NCBI RefSeq assembly: GCF_001667075.1
Contig: NZ_LZIL01000022.1
Coordinates: forward strand, 1-64,000
Reading direction: 5' to 3'
DNA from: Mycobacterium sp. 852014-52450_SCH5900713
GTDB taxonomy: Bacteria; Actinomycetota; Actinomycetes; Mycobacteriales; Mycobacteriaceae
DNA length: 64,000 bases
Positions within the stretch are counted from its first letter, which is position 1, and every line of letters begins with the position of its first letter. The position numbers and the translations under genes are program-made. The notes under the pieces were generated by a model that searched no databases, was not told where the DNA came from, and worked only from the letters and a program-made list of their open reading frames with translations. Positions 8,647 to 17,996 of the stretch are shown piece by piece.

Positions 8647-11465
8647 ACCCGGCGCTGCCGGCCGACTTGGCGGCTGCAGCCGAACTTGGCGGTGAGATGG
8701 GCCGCCGCTTTGCCGAATTCGACTGGGACAACCATCCTTTGAGGTCGCCGCGGGACTGGTCGGCCGAGGTGCGGGCGGCCGTGGCGATCGCTCTGACCTC
8801 GCGGTTCCCCATCGTGCTCTGGCTGGGGCGGGGAAATCTGTTCTTGATGTACAACGACGGCTACGCGCAGATCCTGGGGGACAAGCACCCGGCGGCCCTC
8901 GGTTGCCCCGCGGAGCAGGTGTGGTGGGAGATCTGGGAGCAGATCTCCCCGATGCTCACCAGCGTGATGGATACGGGCGTCGCGACCTGGTCCGACGACC
9001 TCATGTTGCCGCTCATCACCGGCGGTCAGTCCCAGGAGCGATATTTCACCTTCACCTATAGCCCCATCATCGGCGGCGACGGTGCGGTCACCGCCGTTTT
9101 CTGCCCGGTGATCGAAACGACCGACCGGGTGTTGAGTGAGCGTCGGCTCCACCTGCTCAACGCGGTGGCGACCGCAGTGATGGACGCGCACGCCATCGAC
9201 GACGCGGTGAGCAGCACCGTCGCGGTATGCGGTGCGCAGCCGCTGGACTTGCCGTTCATTGCCGTCTACGTCGCCGACCACGAGGCGGCGCGCGACAGCA
9301 CGCTGCGTGGGGCGACCCCGTCGATTCGGCCGCTGCTGCCCCGCTCGCTGTCCGAGCTCACGGGTTGGGACACGACGCCACGCGCCCGGGCCGCCCGCGT
9401 CATCGACCGGCTCGAGGACGTAATCCCGGGCATCACAGAGTGTTTCGGTGAGAACTGTCCCCAGCAGGCCCTGGTGTTGCCGCTGGGAGAAACCTCGCCC
9501 GCCGGGGCGGTGGTGATCGGCGCCAGTCCGCGGCGTCCCCTCGATTCGATGTACCGCGGGTTCTGTCAGCTGCTGGCCGACCAGCTCTCCGCGGCGTTCG
9601 CCTCCGCCGTCTCCTACGAACAGCAGCGGCAGCGGGCCGACGCGCTGGCCGAACTGGACCGGGCCAAGACGGCCTTCCTGACCAACGTCAGCCACGAGTT
9701 CCGCACTCCGCTGACGCTGCTCCTCGGTCCGCTCGACGATGCGCTGTCCCAAGCGGCGCCGGGAAGCGTGCTGGCGGATCGGCTGAGCACGGCGGGCCGC
9801 AACGCGCGGCGCCTGCGGCGCCTGGTCGACTCCCTGCTCGACTTCTCCCGCATCGAGGCCGGCCGCGCGAACGCGAAGTTGGCGTGTACCGATGTCGGCG
9901 CGCTGACCGCCCACATAGCTTCGTCTTTTACCGAGCTGTGCCATCGGGCGGGCCTCGATCTCGCGGTGGACTGCTCCCCGGTGCTGGCCGACGTCGACCC
10001 GGGCATGTGGGAGACGATCGTCCTCAACCTGCTGTCAAACGCGGTCAAATACACTCTGCGGGGCTCGATTTCGGTCGAGGTGCGCGCCGAATCGGCACAC
10101 TGCGTCGTCACCATGCGCGACACCGGGGTGGGAATCGCCGCCGACGACCTGGATCGCCTGTTCGACCGCTTCTACCGCGCCGACAACCTCCGGGGCCGCA
10201 GCGTCGAGGGCACCGGGATCGGGCTCTCGCTGGTGCGCGGCCTCGTCGAGCTGCACAACGGAACAGTGCAAATCGACAGCGAATTGGACTGCGGCACAAC
10301 GGTGACCATCCGGCTGCCGCAATCTGCCGGCACGGCGGCCGAACATCCCCCTGCCGGCCCGCTGGACGAGACCAACCCGTACGTGGCCGAGGCCCGGCAA
10401 TGGCTGGCCCCCATCTCGGAACGCACCGGGTCGGTGGCAGCAGCCGAGAGGTCGCGCCAGTTGGTGTTGATCGCCGACGACAACGCCGACATGCGGCACC
10501 ATCTCGACCGCGTGCTGTCGCCCCTTTGGGAGACGGTCCTTGCCGCAGACGGCGAGTCGGCACTGGCGGCGACCCGGAACCTGCGCCCGGACGCCGTCGT
10601 CACCGATGTGATGATGCCCGGGATCGACGGCTTCGGACTGGTGGCGGCCATCCGGGCAGACCCGGAATTGGCGGCCACACCGGTCCTCATGCTGTCCGCC
10701 CGGGCCGGCGCGGAGGCGATAGGCGAGGGGTATGCGGGTGGGGCCGACGACTACCTGCCCAAGCCGTTCCGATCCCAGGAGCTGATCGACCGGGTGAAGT
10801 CGCGGCTGTCCGCGGTGGCCCGTGAGCGTGACCGCCAGCGCCGGGCGGCGGCCTCCGATCTGGTCCAACTCGACTCCGCTCTGCAGGCCACCGACTCGGT
10901 CGCCGGAATCATGGATGCCTTGCTGGAGTCGCCATTCGGCTCGGCCGACGCCGCCACCGTCACGATCGGCGTCCTCGACGGCGAACGCCACATCCGGTTC
11001 GAATACGCCGGCGACCTCCCCGCCGAATTGCGCGACCGCTACCACGTGACCGGGCTCGACTCCCCGGTGGTCGGGGCTGACGTCGTGCGCACCGGCGAGC
11101 CGATGGTCGTCACGGACACGTTCGACCTGCCCCCGCGGTACCAGCACGCGGTGCAGGACACCGCCGACAGCGTCCGGGCCTGCGTCGCCCATCCGCTGCG
11201 GGATCACACGGGCCGCGTCATCGGCGTGCTGGGCCTGCTGTGGTCCGCACCGCGCCAGTTCGACGCCGCCGAACTCGACGCGTTCGGCCGGATGGCCGAG
11301 CTGACGTCCTCGGCGTTGGACCGGGTTCGCGTCATGGCGCGCGAACACCGCATCGCCGTCGACTTCCAGGAGCATCTGCTGGATCTGGACCGGGGCTCGA
11401 CCGCAGCGGTGGTGGCCGCCGTTTACCAGCCCGCCGGTGAGGCGATGCGTGTCGGCGGCGACTAA
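8643..11465 (+). CDS. Hybrid sensor histidine kinase, truncated at PP2C signature
   Basis: This 940-residue multidomain signalling protein has, in order: a PAS-like N-terminal sensor (about 30-170), a GAF-like region (about 180-320), a HisKA dimer with phospho-acceptor H351 in NVSHEFRTPL, a HATPase_c domain (N box NLLSNAVKYT, G boxes DTGVGIA and GTGIGLSLV), a receiver domain (phospho-acceptor D655 in VVTDVMMPG, KPF lysine later), a second GAF domain (about 740-890) and the first strand of a SpoIIE/PP2C phosphatase. The protein stops right after the first metal-binding motif VGGD, at TAA 11463-11465, although the same frame continues with an intact phosphatase and HATPase. The kinase part can function alone. 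It is translationally coupled to the STAS gene by ATGA. Confidence 0.85.
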   Translation: MNPALPADLAAAAELGGEMGRRFAEFDWDNHPLRSPRDWSAEVRAAVAIALTSRFPIVLWLGRGNLFLMYNDGYAQILGDKHPAALGCPAEQVWWEIWEQISPMLTSVMDTGVATWSDDLMLPLITGGQSQERYFTFTYSPIIGGDGAVTAVFCPVIETTDRVLSERRLHLLNAVATAVMDAHAIDDAVSSTVAVCGAQPLDLPFIAVYVADHEAARDSTLRGATPSIRPLLPRSLSELTGWDTTPRARAARVIDRLEDVIPGITECFGENCPQQALVLPLGETSPAGAVVIGASPRRPLDSMYRGFCQLLADQLSAAFASAVSYEQQRQRADALAELDRAKTAFLTNVSHEFRTPLTLLLGPLDDALSQAAPGSVLADRLSTAGRNARRLRRLVDSLLDFSRIEAGRANAKLACTDVGALTAHIASSFTELCHRAGLDLAVDCSPVLADVDPGMWETIVLNLLSNAVKYTLRGSISVEVRAESAHCVVTMRDTGVGIAADDLDRLFDRFYRADNLRGRSVEGTGIGLSLVRGLVELHNGTVQIDSELDCGTTVTIRLPQSAGTAAEHPPAGPLDETNPYVAEARQWLAPISERTGSVAAAERSRQLVLIADDNADMRHHLDRVLSPLWETVLAADGESALAATRNLRPDAVVTDVMMPGIDGFGLVAAIRADPELAATPVLMLSARAGAEAIGEGYAGGADDYLPKPFRSQELIDRVKSRLSAVARERDRQRRAAASDLVQLDSALQATDSVAGIMDALLESPFGSADAATVTIGVLDGERHIRFEYAGDLPAELRDRYHVTGLDSPVVGADVVRTGEPMVVTDTFDLPPRYQHAVQDTADSVRACVAHPLRDHTGRVIGVLGLLWSAPRQFDAAELDAFGRMAELTSSALDRVRVMAREHRIAVDFQEHLLDLDRGSTAAVVAAVYQPAGEAMRVGGD

Positions 11466-11510
11466 TACTCGGTCACGCCGCTGGATCGCGGCGGCCGGGT
11501 CGGGATATCG

Positions 11511-12488
11511 GTGGGCGACGTCGTCGGACACGGGTTGGCCGCCGCGATCGTGATGAGCAGGCTGCGCGCCGCGGTGGCCGCCTCGGCCCTCACCGCGGGC
11601 GAACCGGGCGCGGTGCTGGGGGCGCTGGACCGATACGGGGCCAGCGTCGCGGGCGCCCGCTGCGCGACGGTGGCCTACGCGCTCGTCGAGACCGAACCTG
11701 ACACCGGTTGCGCCACCGTCCGGTACAGCTGCGCCGGCCATCCCTATCCGCTGCTGGTCTTTCCCGACCATCGCGCGCTGTTCCTGACGGCCGGGCGGCG
11801 TCTGCCGGTGGCCATCAAGGAACACGATGCAAAAAGTTATCCCTCCGATGCCACCGCGACGGTGAATCTGCCACCGGGAAGCCTGATCCTGCTCTACACC
11901 GACGGGCTCATCGAGCGCGCCGGCGAGACGCTCGACGACGGGCTCGATCGCCTGAAGGCCGCGGCCGCGGAATGCGCCGACCTTCCGGTCGAGACGGTCT
12001 GTGCCGAGCTGCTGTCCCGGATCGCCCCGCCCGCCGGCTACCGCGACGACGTCGTCGTGCTCGCGTTGCGGCCCAGCCACGATTGCCCGCGCAGCTTCGC
12101 CACCGTGGTGACGGCCACGCCGGGGCAGATTCCCGTGGCGCGCGAGCGGTTACACCAATGGCTGGCGGGCATCAACGTCGACCCGAAGCGCGAAATGGAC
12201 ATCCTGCTGGCGACCGGCGAGGCCGTGACCAACGCGATCGAGCACGGCAGCGACGGCGAGCCGCGCCGAACCGTGTCGGTGGAGGCCTTCCTGCGCCGGC
12301 AGACGGTCGCGGTCACGGTCAGCGACACCGGGCGGTGGGTGGGCGATTCCTCGGCCAGCCTGCGCAGCCGGCGGCGCGGCCGGGGTCTGACACTGATCGG
12401 CGGGCTGGCCGATCACGTCGACACGCTTCGCACCGCGGCGGGCACCCGGGTCACGCTGCGGTTCGACCGTGTGGCCGGGACCGCTTGA
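11511..12488 (+). pseudogene. 3' part of interrupted PP2C phosphatase/anti-sigma kinase
   Basis: This frame is the same as that of the kinase gene ending at 11465. It continues after the TAA with YSVTPLDRGGRVGISVGDVVGHG, the standard second strand and metal motif of SpoIIE/RsbU-type PP2C phosphatases. PP2C spans to about 12080 (LYTDGLIERAGE, YRDDVVVLALRP) and is followed by an RsbW-like HATPase (EAVTNAIEHGSDG, DTGRW, RGRGLTLIGGLADHV). The first possible restart is GTG 11511, inside ISVGD, which lacks the VGGD metal ligand, so the separate product would lack a complete phosphatase. A HATPase-only role from an internal start remains possible. A sequencing error at 11463-11465 must be excluded. 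Confidence 0.65.
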
Positions 12489-12495
12489 CCCTCTG

Positions 12496-12771
12496 TCAGG
12501 CCTCTTCCATCGCCTCGCCGAGCTCTTCGAGGAGCTTGTTGTGGTGGTTGCTGGCCAGGAGGTGTCCGGCGGCGATGACCACGGCCACCGGCCAGTCGAT
12601 GAGTTCGAGCGCGGCCAGGGCGGCCAGGCCCCCGAAGTAGGCCAGCTGCTCCGGCCGGGGAATCTCCATTTGACCGAGCACCGGAAGGTTGACGTGGAAC
12701 GTTTCGCCTTCGCGGATCTTTTGCACCGCATCGCGCTGCGATGTCCCCCTGCGTGTCTTCTCTTCCGCCAT
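12496..12771 (-). CDS. Small membrane protein (Rv0424c homologue)
   Basis: The 91-residue protein has a polar N-terminus (RRGTSQRDAVQKIREGE), a short beta-like segment with PRPEQ, and one or two hydrophobic stretches (YFGGLAALAALELI and WPVAVVIAAGHLLA), ending in an acidic tail. Length and position next to ctpH match Rv0424c. Two consecutive ATG codons (12774, 12771) are possible; a GAAAGG SD favours 12771. The middle of the protein resembles the hydrophobic core of the 149-residue protein on the other side of ctpH (LVEWPVLLAVGGSALL against LIDWPVAVVIAAGHLL), so the two flanking genes may be related. No biochemical function is known to me. Confidence 0.75.
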   Translation of the reverse strand: MAEEKTRRGTSQRDAVQKIREGETFHVNLPVLGQMEIPRPEQLAYFGGLAALAALELIDWPVAVVIAAGHLLASNHHNKLLEELGEAMEEA

Positions 12772-12877
12772 CATTTGCCTTTCGGTAACGAAGGGTTTGC
12801 CGACTCGCCGGGTGGCGGGACCACCGTCGGACTTATGTCGACGATGACCGACACCGGGGGCGATCCGCTAGTTTCCT

Positions 12878-15800
12878 CTATTGCTCTGGTGCTGAAGGTG
12901 CCGTTACTGGAACTCTATGCGCTGCTATGGCGGGCCGGGGTCGTCGAGGTTCGCGCACCTCAGCGGATGCATCATCCGATTTGTCCGGACCCGTCAGCGC
13001 ACGATTCGCAACGCCGATCACGACGGTCGCCGCGACAGCGGATCCCAGCCCCTGCGCCCAGCCGACTGGACCCAGCGGTGTGCAGCCGAGCAACTGGCTG
13101 ACCACCGGGATGCTGATCAGCGTCCCCATCGCCGCGAGCGAACCCGCCGCGGTGAACACCACCAGCGGGGCATGTGAATCCAGCAGCGTCTGACCCAGCT
13201 CGGCGCCCACCAGGGCGACCAGCGCGACCGTGGATGCGCGCTGCGGGCGCCCGGTGACGCTTCCCATCGCCCACGCCGCCGTCGTCGCGGCCGCCGTGGT
13301 GACGCCGCGGATGGCGACGGCGCGCCACAGGGCGGGCTGATCGGGGCCCCGGATGCCCGGGTCGACCGGGCCGCTGGGCTTGCTCACCGCGAGGGCCGCC
13401 GCGGGCAGCGCGTCGGTCATCATGTTCACCAGCAGTAGCTGCCTCGTATTCAGCGGTGAGGTCCCGGTGATCGCGCTGCCGATGACGGCGAACAACACCT
13501 CGCCGGCGTTGCCGCCGAGCAGGACGGACACGGCCGCCTGCACCCGCTGCCAGAGTTGGCGGCCCTCTTCGATGGCGTGCCGCAGGCCCTCGATGCGGGC
13601 GTCGACCAGCACCACGTCGGCCGCCATGTGCGCCGGGTCGCTGCCGCCGGCGACGACGCCGATCCCGACGGTGGCGGCCCGGATGGCGGCGGCGTCGTTG
13701 GCCCCGTCGCCGACCATCGCGGTGCGCACGCCCGCGCTTTCGAGCATCTGAACGACCTGGACCTTGTTCTCCGGGGTCATCCGGGCGAAGATCACCCGCT
13801 CGGTCACGACGCGTTCCTGATCCTTACGCGACATCGCATCCCATTCGGCGCCGCTGATCACCTGGTCGGCGGTCACGCTCAGCCCCAGCTCCTCGGCGAT
13901 GGCTTTGGCGGTGATCGGATGGTCCCCGGTGATCAGCTTGACGCCCACCGAAAGCCGGCGCAGGTTCGCGAGCAGGCCGGCAGCTTCGGCGCGTGGGGTG
14001 TCGGACAAACCCAGGAACCCGGTCAGGGTCAGCCCGTCTCGGGCGAAATCGGCGATGTCGTCGGGCTCCCGCTGGATCGCCGCCGCCTGGGCGGGGCTCA
14101 GTTGCCGCCGCGCCACGGCTATCACCCGCAGGCCGTTGCCGGCCATCTGCGCGACCGTCTCCTCCAGGGTGGGGCTCACCTGCCCGCAGGCCGCGAGCAC
14201 CACTTCGGGCGCACCCTTGACGGCCAGCTCGGTGTCGGTAACGGACGCGGAGAACGACCGGCCGGAGCGGAACGGCAGGTGCGCGACGGGTGCGTTCGAG
14301 TTGTGTCCGTTGACGGCCCCCAATGCGGCTGAGGCGGCCTCGACGATGGCGACGTCGGTGGCGTGTGCGTGCGGTCCGCCGTTGGACGCCGGCGCGGCGT
14401 GCGCGGCGCAGCGCAGCACCTCTTCGCGCGATGTTCCCGGCGCCGCAACGACCTCGGCCACCCGCAGCCGGTTCTGGCTGAGCGTTCCGGTCTTGTCGAA
14501 GCAGACGACGTCGATGCGGCCGAGCGCCTCCACCGAACGCGGAACGCGCACCAGCGCGCCGAACTTCGTCAGCCGGCGCGCCGACGCCGCTTGCGCCAGC
14601 GTCGCCACCAACGGCATTCCCTCGGGAACCGCCGCGACGGCGATGGCGATGCCGCTGGCAACCGCCTGGCGCACGACCGAGCCCCGCAACAGCCCCAGCA
14701 CGCTGACCAGTGCGCCGCCGGTCATGCTGACCGGGAAGGCCTGGTTGGTGAGCTGGCTGAGCTGGTGCTGCAGACCGATGTCCGACGACAGGTCGCCGGA
14801 CACCAGCTCGGCGGCGCGGCGTTCCTGCGTGTCTGCCCCGACCGCGGTCACCACCGCCACCGCGGTGCCCGCCACCACGGTCGTCCCGGCGTACAGCATG
14901 CAGCGCCGCTCGGCCAGCGCGGCGCCGGGCGTCGGCTCGACCTGCTTCTCCACCGACAGCGATTCACCGGTTAGCGTCGACTCGTCGACCTCGACGTCGA
15001 CCTCCTCGATGATCCGGGCGTCGGCGGGCACCACCTCGTGGGTACGCACCTCGAAGACGTCGCCCGGCTGCAGCTGCGCCGCGATGACGTCGGCGTACAC
15101 CCGGTCCCCGGCGCCGTTGGACATCACCTTGCGGGCCGGTGGGATTTGTTGTGCCAGTAAGTGATTGAGCCGGTTTTCGGCGCGCAGCCGCTGGCTGGCC
15201 GCGAGCATGGAGTTCCCGGCCAGCACCGAGAAGACCAAGACGGCGTCGACCGGCGAACCGAGTACGGCGCTGGCCGCCGAGCCGAGCGCCAGCACGGGGG
15301 TCAGCGGGTCGGTCAGCTCGGCGCGAACGGCGGCCACGAACTGCAGGAAGGCACGCGCGCGCGTTTGCGGTCGCGGGGCGCCGAGGGCGGCCAGCGCGAG
15401 TTGCCTTGGATCGCCGGCCGGCCCCGAGTCGGGCGGCGGCAACGCCCGGCGGACGTGCTCGACCGCCATCGCGTGCCATTCCTGCACGGGGGCCGGGCGC
15501 GGGGTGTCCGCCTTGAGGATGCCGCGCGCCAACAGATATCCCGACATCAGGCCGGCCGCCGCGCCGCTGGTCACCGGCCCGCGCCCGATGCCGCGGACAC
15601 CGGGGATCATCAGCAACGAGCCCATTGCCGTTGCGCCGGCCGAGATCCCGACGCCGCGTTGGGCGGCGGCCCGCGCCGCCGGGAGCGCGTGCAGCACCCG
15701 CCAGGCGGCCGCCAGGTCGGGCAGCAGCAGGTCGGCGTACCACGGCGGCGGACCGTCCCCGGGCTCTCCCATCATGCCCAGCGCCACGTCGGCCGACCAA

Positions 15801-17314
15801 ATCGCTTGTGCCCCCGGCGATGACAGCACGGCGACCGTGCGGCCCGCCTGCTGCAGATCCGCCACGGCCGCGGCCAGGGAGTCTTCGATGGAGCCGCGCT
15901 GCAGCGGCCTGATCTCGTCGAACGCCGGGCGCAGTTCACCCAGCGAATCGTCCTCGACCGAAACCAATTCGGATCCCGTCCGGTGCGCCTCGGCGACAAC
16001 GGCCGACGCCAACGGATCGTGCCTGAAGCAGAAAAGGGCCTCCACTTTGGCAGTCGGCTCACTCGCCGAGATTCCGGACACCGGGTGCCAGCCCGGCCGC
16101 AACCGATTCTTTTCCAGCATCAGCTGGGCACCCGACCATGCCGCGGACAGCTCGGCTTCCCGGGCGCCGCGGATGAGCGACACCCGCAAGCTCTTGGTGC
16201 ACAGCACCCGTGGATCGATGACGATGGCGTCCACCCGGTCCAGGCGGCGCAGCGCCTCCGGACGCAACGAGAGGACCGCATGCCGGTCGGCCAGCCCCTG
16301 GCCGAGCGCCGCCGCGAAGGCTTCGGGCGTGGTGCGGTTGGCCGCGGGGGTGGTCACCAGAACGGCCAGGGCCGCCTGGTGCAGGTTGCGGGTGGTGGCG
16401 CCGACGACTCCGGCGCTGATCGCCTGGACGAGCGCGAATCGGTCGCCGTGGTGATCGGCGGGGCGGCCACGCGGCGGCTTCGACCCCGCCGACGCATCGG
16501 TGTGCGGGTGATCAGCGTGACTGGCCAGCTGCGGCTCGTGCTGGACCCAGGCCCGCGCCTCGGCGCGGCATTCGGCCGCTTTCAGCGACTGCATCAGCAG
16601 ACCCACCGACAGCGACGCGGGAGACAGCGTGAGGGTTTCCGCGGTCGTCACCGCCAGGGCAAGCACGGTGTCGGTCGCGGGCCGGCCGATGCGGTCCTCG
16701 AGCAGGCGGCGCAGCCGTGGTTGGTAGTCGACGGCCACCACGGCCGCCAGGACGCCGATCGGCATGCGTGGCCAGCGCAGCGCCCGCCCGGTCAGCGCTA
16801 TGCCCAACCCCGCCGCGCTGGCGGCCACCGTGGCGGTCCGGGTCGCCAGCACCACACCGTCGGCCGGCAGACTCGTCGGGGGTGCCATCGGCTTCACGAC
16901 TTTTTTTGGGGCGCAATGCTTCTCGGCGGCGCCGACGATGCGGCACAACTCGCGCAGCGACGTCTCCGCGTCGTTCACGGTGACCACCACACGCGACAGC
17001 GGGTAGTTCAGGGCCGCCGAGGCGACCCCGGGATGGGCCAGCACCGCGTCGAGCACGGCGCGGCCAAGCTCGTCGTCTGGAGCGCCGTCCAGCCCACGCA
17101 CCTCGATCCAGGCGCGCTCCTCGCCGCGCCAGCAGCGCCGGCTCAGCGTTGCCGGTATGTCTTGGGGCAGTTCGCCGGAGATCGCCCGGGCGCCCTCGCG
17201 CAGCGGAATCGCGGCGATGGTGATGCTTGCCTCGACGAGCGAGGTGGTGGCCTGGAGGCCCGTCGCGACGGCGCGCAACGGGATGGATCGTCGTATCGCG
17301 GTCGCAATGCTCAA
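12878..17314 (-). CDS. ctpH: Large P-type ATPase CtpH
   Basis: Inner-membrane P-type cation transporter of 1478 residues, matching Rv0425c. The catalytic half (about 650-1430) has the actuator TGES (782-785), the M4 motif VPEGMP (895-900, of the P2 Ca/Mg kind rather than CPC of copper pumps), phosphorylation motif DKTGTL with D940, TGDHPIT, and the hinge GDGANDAAA. The first ~600 residues are unusual: an HMA-like fold (about 65-130) without CxxC, then a degenerate echo of a P domain (IDPRVLCTKSLRV at 366-378; SADVALGMM near 507-515). The ion is unknown. It lies 20 nt downstream of the Rv0426c homologue and is probably co-transcribed with it. Confidence 0.93.
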   Translation of the reverse strand: MSIATAIRRSIPLRAVATGLQATTSLVEASITIAAIPLREGARAISGELPQDIPATLSRRCWRGEERAWIEVRGLDGAPDDELGRAVLDAVLAHPGVASAALNYPLSRVVVTVNDAETSLRELCRIVGAAEKHCAPKKVVKPMAPPTSLPADGVVLATRTATVAASAAGLGIALTGRALRWPRMPIGVLAAVVAVDYQPRLRRLLEDRIGRPATDTVLALAVTTAETLTLSPASLSVGLLMQSLKAAECRAEARAWVQHEPQLASHADHPHTDASAGSKPPRGRPADHHGDRFALVQAISAGVVGATTRNLHQAALAVLVTTPAANRTTPEAFAAALGQGLADRHAVLSLRPEALRRLDRVDAIVIDPRVLCTKSLRVSLIRGAREAELSAAWSGAQLMLEKNRLRPGWHPVSGISASEPTAKVEALFCFRHDPLASAVVAEAHRTGSELVSVEDDSLGELRPAFDEIRPLQRGSIEDSLAAAVADLQQAGRTVAVLSSPGAQAIWSADVALGMMGEPGDGPPPWYADLLLPDLAAAWRVLHALPAARAAAQRGVGISAGATAMGSLLMIPGVRGIGRGPVTSGAAAGLMSGYLLARGILKADTPRPAPVQEWHAMAVEHVRRALPPPDSGPAGDPRQLALAALGAPRPQTRARAFLQFVAAVRAELTDPLTPVLALGSAASAVLGSPVDAVLVFSVLAGNSMLAASQRLRAENRLNHLLAQQIPPARKVMSNGAGDRVYADVIAAQLQPGDVFEVRTHEVVPADARIIEEVDVEVDESTLTGESLSVEKQVEPTPGAALAERRCMLYAGTTVVAGTAVAVVTAVGADTQERRAAELVSGDLSSDIGLQHQLSQLTNQAFPVSMTGGALVSVLGLLRGSVVRQAVASGIAIAVAAVPEGMPLVATLAQAASARRLTKFGALVRVPRSVEALGRIDVVCFDKTGTLSQNRLRVAEVVAAPGTSREEVLRCAAHAAPASNGGPHAHATDVAIVEAASAALGAVNGHNSNAPVAHLPFRSGRSFSASVTDTELAVKGAPEVVLAACGQVSPTLEETVAQMAGNGLRVIAVARRQLSPAQAAAIQREPDDIADFARDGLTLTGFLGLSDTPRAEAAGLLANLRRLSVGVKLITGDHPITAKAIAEELGLSVTADQVISGAEWDAMSRKDQERVVTERVIFARMTPENKVQVVQMLESAGVRTAMVGDGANDAAAIRAATVGIGVVAGGSDPAHMAADVVLVDARIEGLRHAIEEGRQLWQRVQAAVSVLLGGNAGEVLFAVIGSAITGTSPLNTRQLLLVNMMTDALPAAALAVSKPSGPVDPGIRGPDQPALWRAVAIRGVTTAAATTAAWAMGSVTGRPQRASTVALVALVGAELGQTLLDSHAPLVVFTAAGSLAAMGTLISIPVVSQLLGCTPLGPVGWAQGLGSAVAATVVIGVANRALTGPDKSDDASAEVREPRRPRPAIAAHRVPVTAPSAPEQ

Positions 17315-17334
17315 AGCGTTTGGGGGCAGTCCCG

Positions 17335-17784
17335 TTAGTTGGTGCTACGCAACTGGGTGCTGCCGGCCCGGCGCCCGGCGGCCTTCTTGGCCGTCGACTT
17401 GCCGGCCGCTTTCTGCGGTGCCGCCTTCTGCGGAGCGGCCTTCTGCGGCGCCGGCTCCACCGGTACCGCCTTGAGGCTCGCCTTTGCCGGCTCTTGCTTG
17501 CGGCTCAGCCGTTGCAGCAAAAGGGCGCTGCCGCCGACCGCCAGCAGCACCGGCCACTCGACCAGTCCCGCGACGCCCAGCGCGCCGAAGGCCACCGCGG
17601 CCGCCGGCGCCGAGTGGCTGCCGCTGCTCATTCCCTTCTTGACGCCCTCGGCGGCTCCGGTGACACCGCCGATGACTCCGTTGACCGCCGCGCCACCCAC
17701 AGCGCCGGCGGCCGCGGTGGTCGTGGTCGCCGCGCGACTCACCGCCTGGCTCACGCCTCGTACCGCTCCGCCGATGACACTCAT
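17335..17784 (-). CDS. Membrane protein with Lys/Ala-rich tail (Rv0426c homologue)
   Basis: The 149-residue protein has a Gly/Ala/Thr-rich N-terminal half (TTTTAAAGAVGGAAVNG), a hydrophobic segment (VAFGALGVAGLVEWPVLLAVGGSALLLQ) and a basic tail built from APQKA repeats followed by AAGKSTAKKAAGRRAG, like histone H1 or HupB tails. The repeats are also tandem in the DNA (about 17413-17460). ATG 17784 is used; longer extension to 17997 covers an intergenic region. The gene directly precedes ctpH on the same strand and may regulate or assist it; this is inferred from position only. The 212-bp gap upstream (17785-17996) is locally AT-richer, with no gene seen. Confidence 0.75.
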   Translation of the reverse strand: MSVIGGAVRGVSQAVSRAATTTTAAAGAVGGAAVNGVIGGVTGAAEGVKKGMSSGSHSAPAAAVAFGALGVAGLVEWPVLLAVGGSALLLQRLSRKQEPAKASLKAVPVEPAPQKAAPQKAAPQKAAGKSTAKKAAGRRAGSTQLRSTN

Positions 17785-17996
17785 GCTGACTCCCTGGCTT
17801 TCTGCCTGTGCCGCTAAACCTGCGCCATAGCGAGGTATACCCGCTGAACGGTTCGTTAACGGCAAAAAAACACTGTATCCGCTTCTAACAAAAGCAAAGC
17901 CTGCCACCTTGCAAACCCGCAGACAACGAGCAGCCGCATTTAATTTGCCTGACCTTAACCTGGGTGTGGTCGGGGCGAGAATGCGCCAAAACGCCA

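Noticed and set aside
11463..11465. Programmed stop-codon readthrough or recoding at the TAA
   Set aside because: It is TAA, not TGA, so selenocysteine is excluded. No recoding signal such as a following pseudoknot was recognised. A mutation or sequencing error is simpler.
10035..12080. Long minus-strand open frame of 681 codons opposite the kinase gene
   Set aside because: It is a GC-rich antisense shadow of the kinase-phosphatase gene with Arg/Gly/Pro-rich non-domain sequence. No domain motif is visible.
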